The notes beneath the pieces are model-generated. The model made no database searches, was not told the origin of the DNA, and saw nothing but the letters and a program-made list of their open reading frames with translations. From positions 62,001 to 126,000 of the forward strand of contig NZ_SJSM01000011.1 in NCBI RefSeq assembly GCF_004331685.1: 64,000 nucleotides of DNA, in the 5' to 3' direction. The position numbers and the translations under genes are program-made. Below are positions 61,153-64,000 of this stretch, piece after piece. This DNA is from Pedobacter hiemivivus (lineage in GTDB: Bacteria > Bacteroidota > Bacteroidia > Sphingobacteriales > Sphingobacteriaceae). Positions within the stretch are counted from its first letter, which is position 1. Every line of letters starts with the position of its first letter.

Positions 61153-61813
61153 TCGTGTAGGATATAGGCTCTTTAGTAAACCTGATGTTCTTCTCTATAG
61201 ACGCCCGGTGATGCTGATTTACTTGTTGCTTTAAAGATTCGAAATCAAACGCTTCACCGGTACCACAATCCAGCAGATTGTAATATAGGGATGGCTTGGT
61301 GCTTTCAAAATATTCAATCAGATTACTACTCCAGATGAGTTGGCATTTTCCTTTTACTTTTGGAACAATCTGTTTTAAGCCATCCTGAAATTGAATGTGT
61401 CTTACCTGACTGCTTTCCAGATTTCCCTGAGGATAGAATAGTAACACGTTACCCGGTTTAGACAGGATTTCAGCGGCATAGTCGAAGCTTTCCTTAATAG
61501 AGCGTTTTCCGGGGTCAACAGAGAAACTGCCAAAGTACCTGAGCCATTTGTTTTTCTCCATCTGTTTTTTCAAGGACATGATATAAAGCTGCTTCATTCC
61601 ATTTTTTTTTCTAAGCGACTTATCACACAAGTGATAGGCAATAAGTCCATCAAGGAAGCTAAAATGATTACACATCAGGAGGTAGGAGTGGTCTGGTTTG
61701 ATGTCAATATTCCTAAGAATAATCTTGTTGAAACGTCTTTTAAAGAGCCAGCCAATGATCTTAGTTCCACACTTAAAAAAAAATGGACTTAAGGGTTTTG
61801 CTTTAATAATCAT
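61145..61813 (-). CDS. PlsC-like 1-acylglycerol-phosphate acyltransferase family protein
   Basis: 222 aa with the acyltransferase HX4D block in LLMCNHFSFLDGLIAYH and the second block LLFYPQGNLESS, a variant of FPEGTRS. It is a membrane-associated lysophospholipid or glycolipid acyltransferase by family. The start overlaps the stop of the hydrolase gene by 4 nt (ATGA), so the two are coupled and may act on the same lipid. Confidence 0.85.
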   Translation of the reverse strand: MIIKAKPLSPFFFKCGTKIIGWLFKRRFNKIILRNIDIKPDHSYLLMCNHFSFLDGLIAYHLCDKSLRKKNGMKQLYIMSLKKQMEKNKWLRYFGSFSVDPGKRSIKESFDYAAEILSKPGNVLLFYPQGNLESSQVRHIQFQDGLKQIVPKVKGKCQLIWSSNLIEYFESTKPSLYYNLLDCGTGEAFDFESLKQQVNQHHRASIEKNIRFTKEPISYTTT

Positions 61814-62631
61814 AATAGGGAAGCTACTAATTGATTTACAAAATTCTGATTGATCATTTCATGACTTTCATCTAATATCAACACCTTCCCAAGTTTGTAT
61901 TTGGCAAAGAATGCCTTTCCAATAGTAGGCAAATACATTTTATCATACTTGCCAAATATAAATATACTTTTGATCTTGTGTGTCGTCAATGATTTAATCA
62001 GTTGCGCTTCATTAGTCTCCAAAAGGCGTAGATAGGTGAAACAGGCATATAAAGCAAACCTTAGCTCATAGGTAACTACTTCCTGATGAAGAATATCGCG
62101 GCTTTTAGGATCAATAAGTCTAATTCGTGTACAAAAATTAATGATATTAATCATTGCCTTTTCACTGAGCATTAGCTTTTCCAGGATCATATTACCAGCT
62201 TTGGTTTTCCCAAAAAATCGGACTAGTAGACCGGGATTTATGGAAGATGGTGCGGCTACGATATATTCTTTGACCATTGCCGGCAGTTCCTCAACAATTG
62301 TTGTCGCATAGTGGGAGCCCATTGAATATCCGATCACCGAAAAGGATTCAATTCCTTCCTGCTTACAGAAGGCACTGATCATTGCAGCAAGTTCCTTTTT
62401 TTGCAACCCTTTTTTTATGGTAGCCAGGCTCTGGTCTTTCAGTTGAGTTTCTTTATGGAAAAAGAGATCAAAACTCCAGAAAGTATACTGATGCCCAAGT
62501 TGATTGGCTATCAGTTTAAACTGTCGTCCATGCATTCCAAGTCCATGAAAGCACAGCATATGTTGTGTTCCGGAACCAAACTTATAGAAGTGCAGTTTTA
62601 CGAATGGATTTTCAAAGTAATTTTCAGTCAT
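61810..62631 (-). CDS. Alpha/beta hydrolase
   Basis: 273 aa. LCFHGLGMHGRQF forms the oxyanion turn, SVIGYSMGSHYA the nucleophile elbow (Ser near 102), IFIFGKYDKMYLP the acid strand and LDESHEMINQNF the catalytic His. No signal peptide. Coupled to the downstream acyltransferase by an ATGA overlap, which suggests lipid deacylation-reacylation. Confidence 0.9.
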   Translation of the reverse strand: MTENYFENPFVKLHFYKFGSGTQHMLCFHGLGMHGRQFKLIANQLGHQYTFWSFDLFFHKETQLKDQSLATIKKGLQKKELAAMISAFCKQEGIESFSVIGYSMGSHYATTIVEELPAMVKEYIVAAPSSINPGLLVRFFGKTKAGNMILEKLMLSEKAMINIINFCTRIRLIDPKSRDILHQEVVTYELRFALYACFTYLRLLETNEAQLIKSLTTHKIKSIFIFGKYDKMYLPTIGKAFFAKYKLGKVLILDESHEMINQNFVNQLVASLL

Positions 62632-62938
62632 ATCAGCTCAGCAATTGCCATGGCATAATCTCCATCAAGTGAAAACGGTGAACTAACTCAAAAAAGATTT
62701 TTTAGTTGTCGAGTAGCGTTTTTTGTGTAATGATTACACTATGAATCTTTACATACAGATACATAGGGCGCGATTATGGCCAAATATGCTTATTTTTTTT
62801 GAAGATTTATATTTCCTCATAAAATAAACTAAAAGCCTTATCTAAGTTAAAATGGTATTTGTTAAATTTATATTTAAATCCCAATAGAATCTATAAAACC
62901 AAAAAGAGCAAGAGAAGTTTAAAAAATAAAAAATAACT
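62632..62938. other. 307-bp spacer, nothing recognised
   Basis: Very A+T-rich sequence between divergent genes. No hairpin, repeat or ORF that I would call. Confidence 0.6.
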
Positions 62939-63385
62939 ATGTTAAGCAAATTCTGTAAATACAACAATTGGGCAAATTCATTTTTATTAGATGCGCTAAT
63001 TGCCAATTCTAGCTCACTTACCGAATCATGTATTTCGCTGTTCAGTCACATTGTAAATGCGCAAACAATATGGGTTTCTAGAATTAATGGTATCACACCA
63101 AGTGTAAGTGTTTGGCAAGTAAACGATTTAGAAACTTGTAAAGTGCTGCTTGAGGAAAGTGCAAATGCATTATCACAAATAGAATACCCGGAGGTAGCAG
63201 AGTTACCGATTATAAAGTACAAGACTACAACTGGTGATTATTATGAAACATCAGTTGCTGATATTTTGCTGCATGTCTTTAATCATGGCACTTATCACCG
63301 TGCGCAGATCGCTAAAGAAATGAAATTACACAATATTAAACCTGTTAATACAGATTATATCCAGTTTGTGAGGTTAAAATCATGA
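62939..63385 (+). CDS. DinB-family protein
   Basis: 148 aa four-helix bundle with three metal-binding His in the family positions: FSHIVNAQTIW, VFNHGTYHRAQIA. DinB/YfiT proteins bind a divalent metal and include thiol-dependent transferases and hydrolases, but the activity of this one is unknown. A single gene with A-rich leader. Confidence 0.9.
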   Translation: MLSKFCKYNNWANSFLLDALIANSSSLTESCISLFSHIVNAQTIWVSRINGITPSVSVWQVNDLETCKVLLEESANALSQIEYPEVAELPIIKYKTTTGDYYETSVADILLHVFNHGTYHRAQIAKEMKLHNIKPVNTDYIQFVRLKS

Positions 63386-63422
63386 GCTCCTATTTTGAGG
63401 AGTAGTAAGAAAAATTTAACAG

Positions 63423-64000
63423 TTATTCATTTTTCCGAATTGCTTTGAAAGTTCCATTCGGTTGAATAAAATAAATGGCTTCAGCTTTTCCCTCAGCATT
63501 GAGTTCAAACCTCACACTAAAGCCTTTCATGGTCTTTAAATCAAAGTTGTGATTTCCTAAAGCAATCGTTTCATACTCTGGTTGTCCCGGTAAATAAACA
63601 TAGAGTACCTTTTCTCTAACCGACACCTTGACTTGTGTAGTTACGAGCGTGTAATCTCCAACATATTGTTCAAGTGTTTTAGCATCCAAATAAACCACTT
63701 TAGGTTTCAAGGAAAAAATTGCAGGCTTCATGCCAGGCTCAATTGAAGCGGATAGGTTTTCTATTTTGCCATCTACATTTGTGCTGAAATTAAGTTTTAA
63801 GCTGTTTTCGGATGTATCTGTCTTTCCATACTTATCAATCAATTTCCAATCAAAAGTATCATAATGATAATGCTTTAACCAAACGTTACGCTTCCCCACT
63901 TTTGCTAGCAAGGAATCATTTTTTAAAGAAATATCTACCAGGCCATATGCCGGATTGGTAAATGCACCAGTGTATTCTGTTAATGGATGTGACGGTTTGG
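63423..64000 (-). CDS. Beta-lactamase-family serine hydrolase, C-terminal DUF3471 part (cut by window edge)
   Basis: On the minus strand the frame is open to the window end (about 192 codons seen). It begins with HPLTEYTGAFTNPAYGLVDI, the DUF3471 opening that follows a class C beta-lactamase-like domain, and ends with GTFKAIRKNE. A second DUF3471-like unit is visible at KTLEQYVGDYTLVTTQVKV. The catalytic domain lies beyond position 64000. Internal ATGs are not the true start. Confidence 0.82.
   Translation of the reverse strand, partial: KPSHPLTEYTGAFTNPAYGLVDISLKNDSLLAKVGKRNVWLKHYHYDTFDWKLIDKYGKTDTSENSLKLNFSTNVDGKIENLSASIEPGMKPAIFSLKPKVVYLDAKTLEQYVGDYTLVTTQVKVSVREKVLYVYLPGQPEYETIALGNHNFDLKTMKGFSVRFELNAEGKAEAIYFIQPNGTFKAIRKNE

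Overview
The window looks like a chromosome segment of a Sphingobacteriaceae-type Bacteroidota, most like Pedobacter. The signs are a sigma/FecR/SusC/SusD operon with DUF4843 and PKD-like lipoproteins, Gld-type ABC genes, DUF6266 and DUF4180 proteins, A+T-rich gaps, and promoters of the Bacteroidota form TTG-N19/20-TAnnTTTG. This assignment rests on recognised families, not on a database search.

Positions 1-8385 look like core genome. A minus-strand aromatic block carries S4-aroB, then pheA, DAHP synthase/chorismate mutase, aroA and aroC. In front of pheA I find a complete transcription attenuator. It has a good promoter, a 20-codon leader peptide with nine aromatic or glycine codons in a row (YWFGYFYYF), and mutually exclusive antiterminator and terminator hairpins. 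Proline dehydrogenase, a HAD phosphatase and a tRNA-Met(CAT) follow.

Positions 8339-40152 are bracketed by a perfect 47-bp direct repeat of the tRNA-Met 3' half, the usual footprint of tRNA-targeted integration, but no integrase is present. Inside lie (i) a nine-gene plus-strand cluster: ECF sigma, FecR, SusC, SusD, DUF4843, PKD-like lipoprotein, ABC ATPase, a GldF-GldG-like fusion, and a protein made of two fused MutS-type ATPases; (ii) a scar with a 3' fragment of purM; (iii) a redox/detoxification region with a TetR gene, a cyclase, two aldo/keto reductases, a double Old-Yellow-Enzyme fusion, an MFS exporter, AraC, several SDRs, a DJ-1-like lipoprotein and an IclR regulator. A 15-bp palindrome recurs at three sites in (iii).

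Positions 40152-55943 are a patchwork of small accessory modules, each ended by the same kind of sequence: a tRNA 3'-end-like tail followed by a near-identical rho-independent terminator. Contents are a Fic protein with five TTTACTGCA-type repeats in front, a broken second Fic gene, LytTR, an NPP1-like lipoprotein, AraC, HxlR plus an orphan HipB-like gene, an alpha/beta hydrolase, a TlpA-like thioredoxin, a nonsense-broken outer-membrane-associated gene, a membrane-bound winged-helix regulator facing a seven-bladed periplasmic propeller protein, and an SDR/HxlR/methyltransferase/alcohol dehydrogenase group.

Positions 55989-64000 hold ordinary small operons: DUF4180, DUF6266 (with an 11-bp tandem repeat upstream), DUF808, a TPR protein, an acyltransferase/hydrolase pair, DinB, and the end of a beta-lactamase-family hydrolase cut by the window edge. 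I saw no CRISPR array, rRNA, insertion sequence or integrase.
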